A stretch of DNA of 64,000 nt from Desulfovibrionaceae bacterium (GCA_019421865.1 JAHZEL010000006.1:1-64000), one strand, 5' to 3'; positions 46,441 to 55,280 are shown, counted from the first letter of the stretch. The notes: generated from the letters alone by a model not told the origin. Translations and numbers: made by a program.

Positions 46441-46990
46441 ATCTTGCAACAGGGGGAAGGGGGGTCGCAGGGAAGAGCAGTAGGCGGAGAAAATGACGCC
46501 GGTGGCGCAAAGAAATTTCTGGGAAGAGACGGGCGACGGCAAGGGCTGCGATTCGTTCTAAGACGTCAATGAGAAGAGCGCGCAGACTGATTGGGGACTG
46601 TGAAACCGGCATGGGGAGCAAGTGTCGGGACTGCTCATTCTTTGTTGTACCCGTGGCTGTGGAAAAAGCAGCAGAGCCTTATTTTTGATTCTAGCTTGTT
46701 ATAATATATAGATAAAATGTGATAATTCCTCGCTTGCGAAAGAGGAATATGTTTTCCGCTTCGAGGCTGGGGGCTTTGGGACAGAGCGTTGTTGTTTTGG
46801 GAAGGAATGCGTTGCAGAAATGCGACGTTAATAAAATGTTAATGATACGGATCTGCAAACGCATCCCAGCGCATAGGTTGGAACGGCATGGCAGTTGCAG
46901 AAGGACAGTATTTTTTCTTGCTGGGAAACGGGCCGGAATGGCGGAAGAAAAATGTTCAAAAAAGAACAAAATGATGAAGTCCTTCCTGAA
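46441..46990. other. Long unexplained intergenic segment
   Basis: About 550 bp between two binding-protein genes, exceptionally long for this region. The left part (46441-46650) has an open minus-strand frame of about 70 codons with the internal segment SLRALLIDVLERIAALAVAR, but no start with a ribosome site. The right part is AT-richer, with TATAAT near 46699. I find no family for any of it. Confidence 0.4.
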
Positions 46991-46997
46991 ACATCTA

Positions 46998-47027
46998 TTG
47001 ACGACGGTATGGCTTCCTTTTTATAAG
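46998..47027 (+). promoter_or_regulatory. Sigma-70-type promoter of binding-protein gene 2
   Basis: TTGACG at 46998-47003 and TATAAG at 47022-47027 with an 18-base spacer, about 80 bases upstream of ATG 47110. A hairpin lies between promoter and gene. Confidence 0.6.
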
Positions 47028-47040
47028 GGGCATAAGTCGA

Positions 47041-47062
47041 GGAGAATCTGCGGAGATTCTCC
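47041..47062 (+). other. 5' leader hairpin of binding-protein gene 2
   Basis: GGAGAATCT-gcgg-AGATTCTCC, a perfect 9-bp stem with a 4-base loop, starting about 7 bases after the predicted transcription start region. It could stabilise the mRNA 5' end or act as a protein target. Its function is unknown. Confidence 0.6.
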
Positions 47063-47109
47063 GATATTTTGTTTGTATTTGATAAAAAAATCACGAAAGA
47101 GGGTGCAGT

Positions 47110-48186
47110 ATGCTGAAAAAATTTGGAATGTTGGCTTTTGCTCTTGCCGTGGGCGGCGTGCTGGCCGCATCGGGACCCGCATTGGCTGCCAAGGGATTCA
47201 AGCATCTGTCCTTCATGGGCGGGTACATGGAAAAGCATCCCACCACGGTCAACGTCTTCAAGCCGTTCATAGAGGCAACGGAGAAGAAATTCGACGGAAA
47301 GCTCAGCTTTGACTACTTTTCCACCAATGCCCTGTATCCCGAATCTGAATCGTTCAACGCCGTGACCGACGGCCGTGTGGACATCGGCGAGGTGCGGCCT
47401 GCGCTCTTTCCCGGAAAGATGAATCTTCTCGGCGTAGTAGCTCTGCCCGGTATGTGCCCCAACGCTATTGTGGGCAGCCTGGTGGCGGAGGAGATCATTC
47501 AGAAGTTCCCTGAGGTGAGGGCGGAATTTCCTCCGAATTCCGTGCATTTCACCTCCTGGGCGTCGGCCGCCTATCAGATTCATTCCATCAATCCCATCCG
47601 CAACGGCGCGGAACTGAAGGGAAAGAAGATCATCGTATGGGATGCCACCACGCTGGAGTTTGCCAAGGCTCTCGGGGCCAATCCCATCCGCATGAGCTCT
47701 CCGGACACCTATCTTGCGCTTTCCAAGGGAATGGCCGACGGCGTGCTCTGCCCGCTGGCCCCTCTGCGCTCCTACAAGATTTCCGAATCCACCAAGCATC
47801 ACCTGATTCTGAATCTCGGCGTGAACACGTTTTCTCTGGAAGCCAACAAGGATCTGTGGGACGCGCTGCCTGACGACATGCGTGCCTGGCTTGTGCAGGA
47901 AGGCGGTCTCAAGATGGCGGAAGCCTGCGGCAAGTCTCTGGAAGACGGCGCCAAGGAAGACACGGCGTGGATGGAGGCTCAGGGCCATACCTTCTACTAT
48001 CTGACTGAAGAGGAGCGGCAGAATATTCTTGCGCCGCTGGCGTCCTTTGCCGATCTCTGGAAGAGCGGGGACTGCAAGGGCATGGATCCCGCGCTGGTGG
48101 ATGAAGTGCTGAACTTCGCCCGGGAACGCAGCAAGTTCTATACGGAACAGGTGCGCGCGGGCGCATTCGGCGACTATAAGATATAA
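47110..48186 (+). CDS. TRAP transporter solute-binding protein (DctP-like), copy 2
   Basis: A 358-residue periplasmic receptor. The signal peptide MLKKFGMLAFALAVGGVLAA ends near ALAAKG. It aligns throughout with copies 1 and 3: FKHLSFMGGYMEKHPTTVNV, NALYPESESFNAVTDGRVDIG, RPALFPGKMNLLGVVALPGMC, and the closing QVRAGAFGDYKI. The strand normally carrying the carboxylate-clamping Arg is KKIIVWDATT. Its own promoter (46998) and leader hairpin (47041) suggest independent control. It is followed 237 bases later by copy 3. Confidence 0.92.
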   Translation: MLKKFGMLAFALAVGGVLAASGPALAAKGFKHLSFMGGYMEKHPTTVNVFKPFIEATEKKFDGKLSFDYFSTNALYPESESFNAVTDGRVDIGEVRPALFPGKMNLLGVVALPGMCPNAIVGSLVAEEIIQKFPEVRAEFPPNSVHFTSWASAAYQIHSINPIRNGAELKGKKIIVWDATTLEFAKALGANPIRMSSPDTYLALSKGMADGVLCPLAPLRSYKISESTKHHLILNLGVNTFSLEANKDLWDALPDDMRAWLVQEGGLKMAEACGKSLEDGAKEDTAWMEAQGHTFYYLTEEERQNILAPLASFADLWKSGDCKGMDPALVDEVLNFARERSKFYTEQVRAGAFGDYKI

Positions 48187-48307
48187 CAGCCTGTTGCATG
48201 GAAAAGTCCGACGGAAGGGCGCCTGTTCCCGTTTTTGCCAAAATTGGGCAAATATATTTTAAATAAAATAAATTCAAGGAAATAAGGACATAAAAAAAAT
48301 TTTTCTG

Positions 48308-48337
48308 TTGACTTAATAGCGATATTTATTTTACTAA
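48308..48337 (+). promoter_or_regulatory. Promoter-like element upstream of binding-protein gene 3
   Basis: TTGACTTAATA at 48308-48318 is identical to the element at 45158-45168 upstream of copy 1. TACTAA, 18 bases after the TTGACT, is a weak -10. The exact 11-base match at equivalent positions suggests common control or recent duplication of the leader. Confidence 0.5.
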
Positions 48338-48423
48338 AACTCTATTGAATGAGGATCAGGTGCCATTCTGCGGATGGTTTCCGATGAACGCAAGAACTAT
48401 TTTTCACATCGAAGGAGCTGGAT

Positions 48424-49497
48424 ATGTTGAAAAAGTTTGGAGCGCTGGCTGTGGCTCTCGCCGTGGGTGGAATGCTGGCCCTGTCGGGTACGGCTGAGGC
48501 GGCCAAGGGATTCAAGCATCTGTCCTTCATGGGCAGCTATCTTGAAAAGCATCCTACCGTCGTGAACTACTGGGAACCTTACTTCAAGGCTACGGAAGAG
48601 AAATTCGGCGGCAAGCTGTCGTTCGACTACTTTGCCACCAATGCTCTGTATCCTGAATCCGAAGCTCCCCAGGCCATCACCGACGGCCGCGTGGACTTCG
48701 GCGTGATTCGTCCGTCCGTGTATCCCGGCAACTACAACCTCATGAACGTTGTCGCCATTCCCGGCCTGTGCCCCAACGCCATTGTTGGTTCTCTGGTTCT
48801 GGAAGACCTCATTCAGAAATTCCCCGAAGTGAGCGGCGAACTTCCTCCGAACAGCGTTCACTACACCTCCTGGGCCTCTGCCGCCTATCAGCTGCACACC
48901 CTGAAGCCCATCAAGACCATGGAAGAGCTGAAGGGTGCCAAGATCATCGTGTGGGACGCCGTGGCGCTTGAACTCGTCAAGGCTCTCGGTGCCAACCCCA
49001 TCCGCATGAGCTCCCCCGACACCTATCTTGCTCTGTCCAAGGGTATGGGCGACGGCGTTATCTGCCCCCTCGCTCCCCTCAAGTCCTACAAGATCACCGA
49101 AGCGACCAAGTATCACCTGATGCTCAACATCATGGTGCAGGCCTTCACCATGGAAGCCAACAAGGATCTCTGGGATTCCATGCCTGAAGACATGAAGACC
49201 TATCTCAAGCAGACCGGCGGCATGGAAATGGCTCTCGGCGTCGGCAAGTCTCTGGAAGACGGCGCCAAGGAAGACACTGCCTGGATGGAAGCTCAGGGTC
49301 ACACCTTCTTCTATCTGACCGACGAAGAACGCGCTCCCTTCCTCGCTCCTCTGGGCGGATTCGTGGAAGACTGGAAGGCTTCCTGCAAGGGCGTGAAGCC
49401 CGAAATCATCGAGGCCGTCTACAAGTACGCTCAGGAACGTTCCAAGTTCTATACCGAAGAGATGAGAGCCGGTAAGTACGGCGACTACAAGATGTAG
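48424..49497 (+). CDS. TRAP transporter solute-binding protein (DctP-like), copy 3
   Basis: A 357-residue periplasmic receptor with signal peptide MLKKFGALAVALAVGGMLAL ending near AEAAKG. It shares FKHLSFMGSYLEKHPTVVNY, NALYPESEAPQAITDGRVDFG and the closing EMRAGKYGDYKM with its paralogues. The clamp strand reads AKIIVWDAVA. As the copy next to the permease it is the best candidate for the dedicated receptor; copies 1 and 2 may widen the ligand range. A hairpin after its stop would allow far more receptor than permease. RBS: GAAGGAGCTGGAT. Confidence 0.93.
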   Translation: MLKKFGALAVALAVGGMLALSGTAEAAKGFKHLSFMGSYLEKHPTVVNYWEPYFKATEEKFGGKLSFDYFATNALYPESEAPQAITDGRVDFGVIRPSVYPGNYNLMNVVAIPGLCPNAIVGSLVLEDLIQKFPEVSGELPPNSVHYTSWASAAYQLHTLKPIKTMEELKGAKIIVWDAVALELVKALGANPIRMSSPDTYLALSKGMGDGVICPLAPLKSYKITEATKYHLMLNIMVQAFTMEANKDLWDSMPEDMKTYLKQTGGMEMALGVGKSLEDGAKEDTAWMEAQGHTFFYLTDEERAPFLAPLGGFVEDWKASCKGVKPEIIEAVYKYAQERSKFYTEEMRAGKYGDYKM

Positions 49498-49504
49498 TTT
49501 ATGC

Positions 49505-49545
49505 ACGGGAGGGAGGAGACTTGTCTGCTCCCTCCCGTTGTGTTT
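49505..49545 (+). terminator. Attenuator-like hairpin between receptor and permease genes
   Basis: ACGGGAGGGAG and CTCCCTCCCGT pair across a 12-base loop, followed by TGTGTTT. Partial termination here would keep permease synthesis below that of the upstream receptor, as is common in binding-protein operons. Confidence 0.7.
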
Positions 49546-49620
49546 CCGCCGAAGTCTGTTTCTGGTTGTCCCATCCCAGTGCGGTCGCGCGGGTGCGAAC
49601 CGCAAAAAGCCGAGGTTCCC

Positions 49621-51534
49621 ATGGCAGAACAAGTTTCCCTTTCTCCCGCCTTTCAGAGCATCAACAGCTTTCTCGAAAAATGCACCACCAAGGTGAGCTG
49701 GCTGAGCTATGTGGCAATGGCCATCCTGCCCGTGCTCATCACGGTGGACGTCTGCTGCCGTATGTTCGGCTTCAGCGTTCCCGGTTCTCTGGAACTTCAG
49801 GAAAATCTTCTGGCTCTCACCACGTTTTCCTTCATGGCCGTGCTCCAGCTGCACGACCGTCATATGATGATCGACTTCATCTATGAACGTATGTCCACGG
49901 GAGTGAAGCGCTGGTGCGACATGACGGTGGCATCGCTGGTCCTCGGCGTCATGGTGCTGCTTACCACCGAGAGCTATGACGCGTTCCTGAGCAAGTTCGG
50001 CACGCAGTCGATGGAACTGTACATCCCCCTGGAGTTCTATTACTGGATGCCGGTGATGGGCCTTGCCCTCACGGCCATCGTGGCGCTGTTCCAGTTCCTG
50101 CGTGAAAGCGTGAAGTGCCTTTCCGGCAGACATTACGTTCCCTTCGTGCTCGGCATCGCCTTTGCCTTTGCTCTGGCCTATCTGCCGTTCTGGTATCGTG
50201 AAAGCCCCTACGAAATTTCCAACCTTGTGCTCGGTCTCATAGCGTTCGGCCTGCTCTTCCTCTTCCTGTTCATCCGTATGCCCATCGCCTGGGCCATGAG
50301 CATCATCGGCGCCATGGGCATGGTGGCCGTTTCCCGTAACGTTATCGCCGCTCTCGCCGCCGTGGGCACCACGCCCTATGCGGCTTCCGCCAACTACAAT
50401 CTTGTGGCTCTTCCGCTCTTCGTGCTCATGGGCTGCATGATTCTGTATTCCGGTATTTCCGTCGACCTCTTCAACTCCGCCAATAAGTGGATCGGCCATA
50501 TGCCCGGCGGCATGGGCATGGCCGGCGTCGCCGGCTGCACCGGCTTTGCAGCCGTGTGCGGCGACTCTCTTTCCACCGCCGTCACCATGGGTTCCGTTTC
50601 CCTGCCTGAAATGATGCGCCTCAAGTATTCGCCTTCTCTGGCGACGGGTGCTCTTGCCGCAGGCGGTACGCTCGGCATCCTGATTCCGCCAAGCTCGGGC
50701 TTCATCATCTACGGTATCGTTACGGAAGTTTCCATCGGACGTCTGTTCATGGCCGGTCTTGTTCCCGGCATCATGCTGGCGCTCATGTTCATGGCCTACA
50801 TCTACTACATGGCCGTGCGTCATCCTGAACTTGCTCCCCGCGGCCCCAAGTACACGCTGGCGGAGAAGCTGCAGTCCTCCATGGGCCTTCTGCCCATCCT
50901 CGCCCTGTTCGTTCTGGTGCTCGGCAGCATCGTGGCCGGTGTCTGCTCCCCCAACGAAGGCGGCGGCATCGGTGCCATGGGCGCCTTCCTCTATGCTCTC
51001 GTTCGTCGCAAGGTGACCAAGCAGAATCTCCTGGCCTCCCTGCACGAAACCGGTGAACTCACCGCCCGCATCATGGGCATCATGGTGGGCGTGGCCATTC
51101 TCGGCTACTTCTTCGCCGCCACCCGTCTGCCGTTCCTGCTGGCCGACTTCATCGTCTCCCTGCCGTTCAACCGCTACTGGGTATTCGCCATCATCGTGGT
51201 CATCTACATTATCCTCGGCTGCATGATGAACGTTATTCCCATGCTCATGCTCACGCTGCCTTCCATCTTCCCCACCGTCGTGGCCCTCGGCTTTGACCCC
51301 GTGTGGTTCGGTGTGGTATCCGTCATGATCATGGAAATGGGACAGATCACTCCCCCCGTGGGCGTGGTGGTGTTCGCTCTGGCCGGTGTTGCCAAGGGCA
51401 TTCCCATCGAGACCATCTTCAAGGGCATCATTCCCTTCGTCGGCCTGATGATTCTTGCGGTGGTGCTCATCACCTTCATTCCGGACATCGCCCTCTGGCT
51501 GCCCTATACGCTCATGGGTCCGGAAGTACTCTAG
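49621..51534 (+). CDS. TRAP transporter fused permease (DctQ-DctM)
   Basis: An inner-membrane sodium-driven TRAP permease of 637 residues, with small and large subunits fused. The first 190 residues form the four-helix DctQ part (VAMAILPVLITVDVCCRMFG; SFMAVLQLHDRHMMIDFIYE). Then comes DctM, with ANYNLVALPLFVLMGCMILYS, GFAAVCGDSLSTAVTMGSV, LAAGGTLGILIPPSSGFIIYG and QITPPVGVVVFALAGVAKG, all typical of the elevator domain. ATG 49621 has only a weak GAGG, consistent with lower expression. The receptor is probably the product of copy 3. The ASST-family gene follows 68 bases later. Confidence 0.95.
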   Translation: MAEQVSLSPAFQSINSFLEKCTTKVSWLSYVAMAILPVLITVDVCCRMFGFSVPGSLELQENLLALTTFSFMAVLQLHDRHMMIDFIYERMSTGVKRWCDMTVASLVLGVMVLLTTESYDAFLSKFGTQSMELYIPLEFYYWMPVMGLALTAIVALFQFLRESVKCLSGRHYVPFVLGIAFAFALAYLPFWYRESPYEISNLVLGLIAFGLLFLFLFIRMPIAWAMSIIGAMGMVAVSRNVIAALAAVGTTPYAASANYNLVALPLFVLMGCMILYSGISVDLFNSANKWIGHMPGGMGMAGVAGCTGFAAVCGDSLSTAVTMGSVSLPEMMRLKYSPSLATGALAAGGTLGILIPPSSGFIIYGIVTEVSIGRLFMAGLVPGIMLALMFMAYIYYMAVRHPELAPRGPKYTLAEKLQSSMGLLPILALFVLVLGSIVAGVCSPNEGGGIGAMGAFLYALVRRKVTKQNLLASLHETGELTARIMGIMVGVAILGYFFAATRLPFLLADFIVSLPFNRYWVFAIIVVIYIILGCMMNVIPMLMLTLPSIFPTVVALGFDPVWFGVVSVMIMEMGQITPPVGVVVFALAGVAKGIPIETIFKGIIPFVGLMILAVVLITFIPDIALWLPYTLMGPEVL

Positions 51535-51546
51535 CTGCTCAGCCCA

Positions 51547-51568
51547 TCCCGGGGCTTTTGCCCCGGGA
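51547..51568 (+). other. Hairpin between permease gene and ASST-family gene 2
   Basis: TCCCGGGGC-tttt-GCCCCGGGA without a T-run, so more likely an mRNA-stability or processing element than a terminator. It suggests separate tuning of the downstream gene. Confidence 0.5.
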
Positions 51569-51602
51569 ACTTACCCCTCAACTCTCATGAAGGAGTTTTA
51601 TC

Positions 51603-53051
51603 ATGGGTCATCCTACAATCTATCCTACCGGCGTTACGCTCTACAATCCTGAAAAGGCCTGGAATGGCTATACCGTCATGCCCGTCAAGGGGCAGGGCGC
51701 CATGCTCATCGACATGAACGGTCAGGAAATCAAGCTCTGGAAGGGCGTGCACGGTTTCCCGAACAAGATCTTCCCCGGCGGCTATCTGCTCGGCAGCCGT
51801 GGCATCCGCAATCCCAAGTACGGTCTGCAGGACCAGGTCGACCTCATTCAGGTGGACTGGGACGGCAACGTTGTCTGGGAATTCAATCAGGCGGAATTCA
51901 TTGAAGATCCGGGTGAAAAGCCCCAGTGGATGGCCCGTCAGCATCACGACTTCCAGCGTGAAGGCAGCACCACCGGTTACTATGCTCCCGGCCATGAACC
52001 TCAGTCCATGTCCGGCAACACCCTGGTGCTCTGCCATCGTGACGTGCACTGCGAATACATTTCCGACAAGCCCCTGCTCGACGACGTCGTCTACGAAGTG
52101 AACTGGGAAGGCGAAATCATCTGGGAATGGCAGGCCTCCGATCATGTGCAGGAAATGGGCTTCTCCGAAGCCGCCCGCAACGCCATGGCCCGTAACCCCA
52201 ACTACCGCGGCGGTTCCCTCATCGACAGCGCTCCCGGTCTCGGCGACTGGATGCACATCAACTCCATGTCCACCCTCGGACCCAACAAGTGGTATGATGC
52301 CGGTGATGAACGCTTCCATCCCGACAACATCATCATGGACGGCCGCGAAACCAACATCATCTTCATCATCAGCAAGGAAACCGGCAAGATCGTGTGGAAG
52401 GTCGGTCCCGACTACAGCATCGGCCATCCTGAACACTCCCTCGGCTGGATCATCGGTCAGCATCATGCTCACATGATTCCCGACGGTCTGCCCGGTGCCG
52501 GCAACATCCTCGTGTTCGACAACGGCGGCTGGGCCGGTTACGACAATCCCAACCCCGGCGCCCCCATCGGCGTGAAGGCCGCTCAGCGCGACTACACCCG
52601 TATTCTGGAATTCGATCCCATTACCCTCAAGATCGTGTGGCAGTACACTCCGCATGAAGCCGGCTTTGTGGTGCCGCTGGATGCCAGCCGCTTCTACAGC
52701 CCCTTCATCAGCTCCGCTCAGCGTCTGCCCAACGGTAACACCCTCATCACCGAAGGTTCCGACGGCCGCCTGATTGAAGTGACCGCCGACCATGAAATCG
52801 TGTGGGAATTCATCAACCCCTACAAGGACGGCCGCAACATGAACATGGTGTACCGCGCCTACCGTGTGCCCTACGAATGGGTACCTCAGGCCGAGCACAC
52901 TCCTGAAGTGGCCATTGCCCACGCCGACTGCGCCACCTTCCGTATGCCCGGCGCCGCCGCTTTCGGCAGCCGCAGCAGCGAAGTGGAAGTGGAAGGTACG
53001 CTCGGTTACGTAGCCAACGCCGGTGACTGCATCGCCGCTACCGACGACTAG
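51603..53051 (+). CDS. Arylsulfotransferase (ASST)-family protein 2, no signal peptide
   Basis: A 482-residue ASST-type beta-propeller. Recognisable segments are GDWMHINSMS (214-223), GQHHAHMIPDG (285-295), NILVFDNGGW (301-310), YTRILEFDP (331-339) and FYSPFISSAQRLPNGN (364-379). In the E. coli family enzyme, His and Arg residues in equivalent positions bind the sulfuryl group. No signal peptide is present (MGHPTIYPTGV), unlike secreted relatives. It lies 68 bases after the TRAP permease, with AAGGAGTTTTATC, and is likely co-transcribed and abundant by its codon bias. It differs strongly from paralogue 1 (3754-5142), so substrates probably differ. Sulfotransfer is the family expectation, not shown. 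Confidence 0.83.
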   Translation: MGHPTIYPTGVTLYNPEKAWNGYTVMPVKGQGAMLIDMNGQEIKLWKGVHGFPNKIFPGGYLLGSRGIRNPKYGLQDQVDLIQVDWDGNVVWEFNQAEFIEDPGEKPQWMARQHHDFQREGSTTGYYAPGHEPQSMSGNTLVLCHRDVHCEYISDKPLLDDVVYEVNWEGEIIWEWQASDHVQEMGFSEAARNAMARNPNYRGGSLIDSAPGLGDWMHINSMSTLGPNKWYDAGDERFHPDNIIMDGRETNIIFIISKETGKIVWKVGPDYSIGHPEHSLGWIIGQHHAHMIPDGLPGAGNILVFDNGGWAGYDNPNPGAPIGVKAAQRDYTRILEFDPITLKIVWQYTPHEAGFVVPLDASRFYSPFISSAQRLPNGNTLITEGSDGRLIEVTADHEIVWEFINPYKDGRNMNMVYRAYRVPYEWVPQAEHTPEVAIAHADCATFRMPGAAAFGSRSSEVEVEGTLGYVANAGDCIAATDD

Positions 53052-53090
53052 TAAGCATTCCGGGAAGCGTTTTCCCGGCTCCTGAAAGAA

Positions 53091-53128
53091 GAACGCGCCC
53101 GGGGGGATTCCCCGGGCGCGTTCCGTTT
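53091..53128 (+). terminator. Terminator after ASST-family gene 2
   Basis: A 14-bp stem, GAACGCGCCCGGGG / CCCCGGGCGCGTTC, with a 5-base loop and a short T-rich tail. Confidence 0.85.
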
Positions 53129-53167
53129 ATGAGATCCGGCTGTCGTGACAGGCCGCCGGATTGGAAA

Positions 53168-53217
53168 GGGCGGATCTTCCGAAGCATGCAGCTGAGAAGA
53201 TCCGCCCTGTTTTTTTA
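53168..53217 (+). terminator. Second strong terminator downstream of ASST-family gene 2
   Basis: GGGCGGATCTTC / GAAGATCCGCCC, a 12-bp perfect stem with a 16-base loop, followed by TGTTTTTTT. It stands 45 bases after the previous terminator. The 39 bases between contain a further inverted repeat (ATCCGGC with GCCGGAT). Confidence 0.92.
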
Positions 53218-53475
53218 TAATAATTTCAAAATGATGAATGAATTATACCGGTCGGTTCGGAAAAAGGGGCGCAAAGCAGCTGGTGCTTTAAAAGCGATAC
53301 GAGAAGGGCTCGGGGGGCACGGCCTTTGCTCTGACCGCAAAGAGGAGCCAGAGGCGGCGCGCGACGGGATGCCCGGCATGCCTCCGGCAGGAGCACCGGC
53401 GAAAACGACCGGTGCCCGAAGGGCGGAGTTTATCCTGTCCGGCAGCTTTGAAGAAAAGAGAGCGGCCGGAAGAGG
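53218..53475. other. Non-coding gap before the convergent rnj gene
   Basis: About 258 bp with an AT-rich left end and a GCACCGG / CCGGTGC inverted repeat near 53394-53415, which may be an end signal for rnj. I see no credible gene; an open plus-strand frame here continues antisense into rnj and is rejected. Confidence 0.45.
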
Positions 53476-55155
53476 TCAGATCTGCGTGACGATGGGAACG
53501 ACGATGGGATCCCTGCCGAGAACGTCGCGGAAGAAGCGGCGCAGGCTGGAGCGGATGCGGTCCGACAGGCGGGCGATGTCGTTGGGATTGGTGGACTCGA
53601 GCTGATCGAGCACGAGGCACTTGGCGTCTTCGAGCAGATGACTGTACTGCTGTTCGAATACAAAGCCCCGTGAGATCATTTCCGGTCCGTGAAGCACTTC
53701 GCCGGTTTCCTCGGCAACCACGAGAACCACGGCGACCAGACCCTCGCCGCCCAGAATGCGGCGTTCCTTCAGAACCATGCGGCCCACGTCGCCCACGCCC
53801 TTGCCGTCCACCATGACGGACTCCACGAACACCGGTTCTTCCATGCGTATGCCGTCGGCCGTGAAGGTGATGGGCTGTCCGTCCTCAAGAATCCGGATAT
53901 GATCGTGGGATACACCGCATTCTTCAGCCAGCCCGGCATGCAGCGCCAGATGGCGGTATTCGCCGTGCACGGGAATGAAGTATTCTGGATGCACGGATTC
54001 AATGATGTCCTTGAGTTCTCCGCGGCAGGCGTGACCCGTGGCGTGCACGGTTCTGTCCGGATTGTGATAGACCTCGGCGCCGAGCCTGTAGATCTGGTTG
54101 AGAACCTTGGAGATGGCGCGGGCATTGCCGGGAATCACGCGGGAGGACATGATGACGGTATCGCCTTCATGCAGAGACAGCTGGCGATGTTCGCCTCTGG
54201 CGATGCGCGCCAGAGCGGAAAGCGCTTCGCCCTGCGTACCCGTGGCCAGAACCACGGTCTGCCCGGGATCGAGTTCGGGAAAACCGGCGGCTTCGTTGTA
54301 GAGATGCTTCGGCTGTTCGAGCAGGCCGAGTTCCACGGCCTTTTCAATGTTGGTGGAGAGGCTGCGGCCGCTCACCAGAACGGATCTGCCGTATTTTTCC
54401 GCCAGTTCCAGAACCGTGCGTATGCGGCGGATGTGACTGGAGAACAGCGCGATGATGATTCTTCCCTTCACTTCGGAGAAAATGGCGTCGAGATCGTCGC
54501 GCACCTGCCTTTCCGGCAGAGAACGGCCGGGGTTCTCCACGTTGGTGGAGTCGGCCAGCAGCAGACGGATGCCCTTATGGTCGCCTTCCTCGGCAAAGCG
54601 GGCGAAGTCGGACACGGGATCGCAGGCATCATCGTCCAGCGGGGTGGGATCAAGCTTGATGTCGCCCGTATGAAGAATCTTGCCCACGGGCGTTTCCACC
54701 GCCAGCGCATAGCACTGGGGAATGGAGTGATGCACGGGGAGGAAGTGAAAGGTGAGATTGCCCAGCGTGACCGAACCGTAGGCAGGCATGGATATCAGTT
54801 CCACCCTGTCCAGAAGGCCGTGTTCTCCGAGCTTGTGTTCCACAAGCGCCATGGTAAAGGGAGAACCGTAAATGCGTATGCCGCGCAGGCTCTTGTACTG
54901 AAGCAGAAGCCAGGGCAGAGCGCCGATGTGATCTTCATGACCGTGGGTGAGCACGATGCCCAGAACCGTTTCTCCCTCGGCAAATACGGACTCCAGCCTG
55001 GGAATGACGACATCGATGCCGAGCAGGGCATCGTCGGGAAACATCAGGCCGCAGTCTATCAGCACTACGCCCTGGTCGGTCTGCCATTTCTGGCAGTTCA
55101 TGCCGATTTCGCCGAGTCCCCCCAGCGGGGTTATGGTCAGGTACGGTTCAGCCAT
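53476..55155 (-). CDS. rnj: Ribonuclease J
   Basis: A metallo-beta-lactamase/beta-CASP RNase with endo- and 5'-3' exonuclease activity, 559 residues. The zinc site is LTHGHEDHIG near residue 70, with the further ligands in PVHHSIP and HTGDIKLD, and the beta-CASP His in HATGHACRGE. VPIVTQI ends the protein. It is expressed on the minus strand, convergent with the TRAP/ASST genes. Confidence 0.96.
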   Translation of the reverse strand: MAEPYLTITPLGGLGEIGMNCQKWQTDQGVVLIDCGLMFPDDALLGIDVVIPRLESVFAEGETVLGIVLTHGHEDHIGALPWLLLQYKSLRGIRIYGSPFTMALVEHKLGEHGLLDRVELISMPAYGSVTLGNLTFHFLPVHHSIPQCYALAVETPVGKILHTGDIKLDPTPLDDDACDPVSDFARFAEEGDHKGIRLLLADSTNVENPGRSLPERQVRDDLDAIFSEVKGRIIIALFSSHIRRIRTVLELAEKYGRSVLVSGRSLSTNIEKAVELGLLEQPKHLYNEAAGFPELDPGQTVVLATGTQGEALSALARIARGEHRQLSLHEGDTVIMSSRVIPGNARAISKVLNQIYRLGAEVYHNPDRTVHATGHACRGELKDIIESVHPEYFIPVHGEYRHLALHAGLAEECGVSHDHIRILEDGQPITFTADGIRMEEPVFVESVMVDGKGVGDVGRMVLKERRILGGEGLVAVVLVVAEETGEVLHGPEMISRGFVFEQQYSHLLEDAKCLVLDQLESTNPNDIARLSDRIRSSLRRFFRDVLGRDPIVVPIVTQI

Positions 55156-55280
55156 GGTCGGAAGATCCTCTGCTTCTTTTGATTACGGGTCACTGTACCC
55201 CAGACCGGAGCACAGCACAAGCTCTTGTGCCTGAGCGGCGTATGGATCATATCTACGAAAGAACACATCGGGAGGTTGTT

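Noticed and set aside
46719..47312. Plus-strand frame spanning the receptor 1-2 gap and running into receptor gene 2
   Set aside because: It overlaps the signal peptide and mature start of a well-supported gene in another frame, and is basic and Cys-rich without family resemblance.
53129..53605. Plus-strand open frame downstream of ASST-family gene 2
   Set aside because: It begins inside a hairpin, has no ribosome site, and continues antisense into rnj.
55156..55280. Possible manganese riboswitch upstream of mntP
   Set aside because: The conserved yybP-ykoY segments are not seen, and the gap is too short to hold one together with a promoter.
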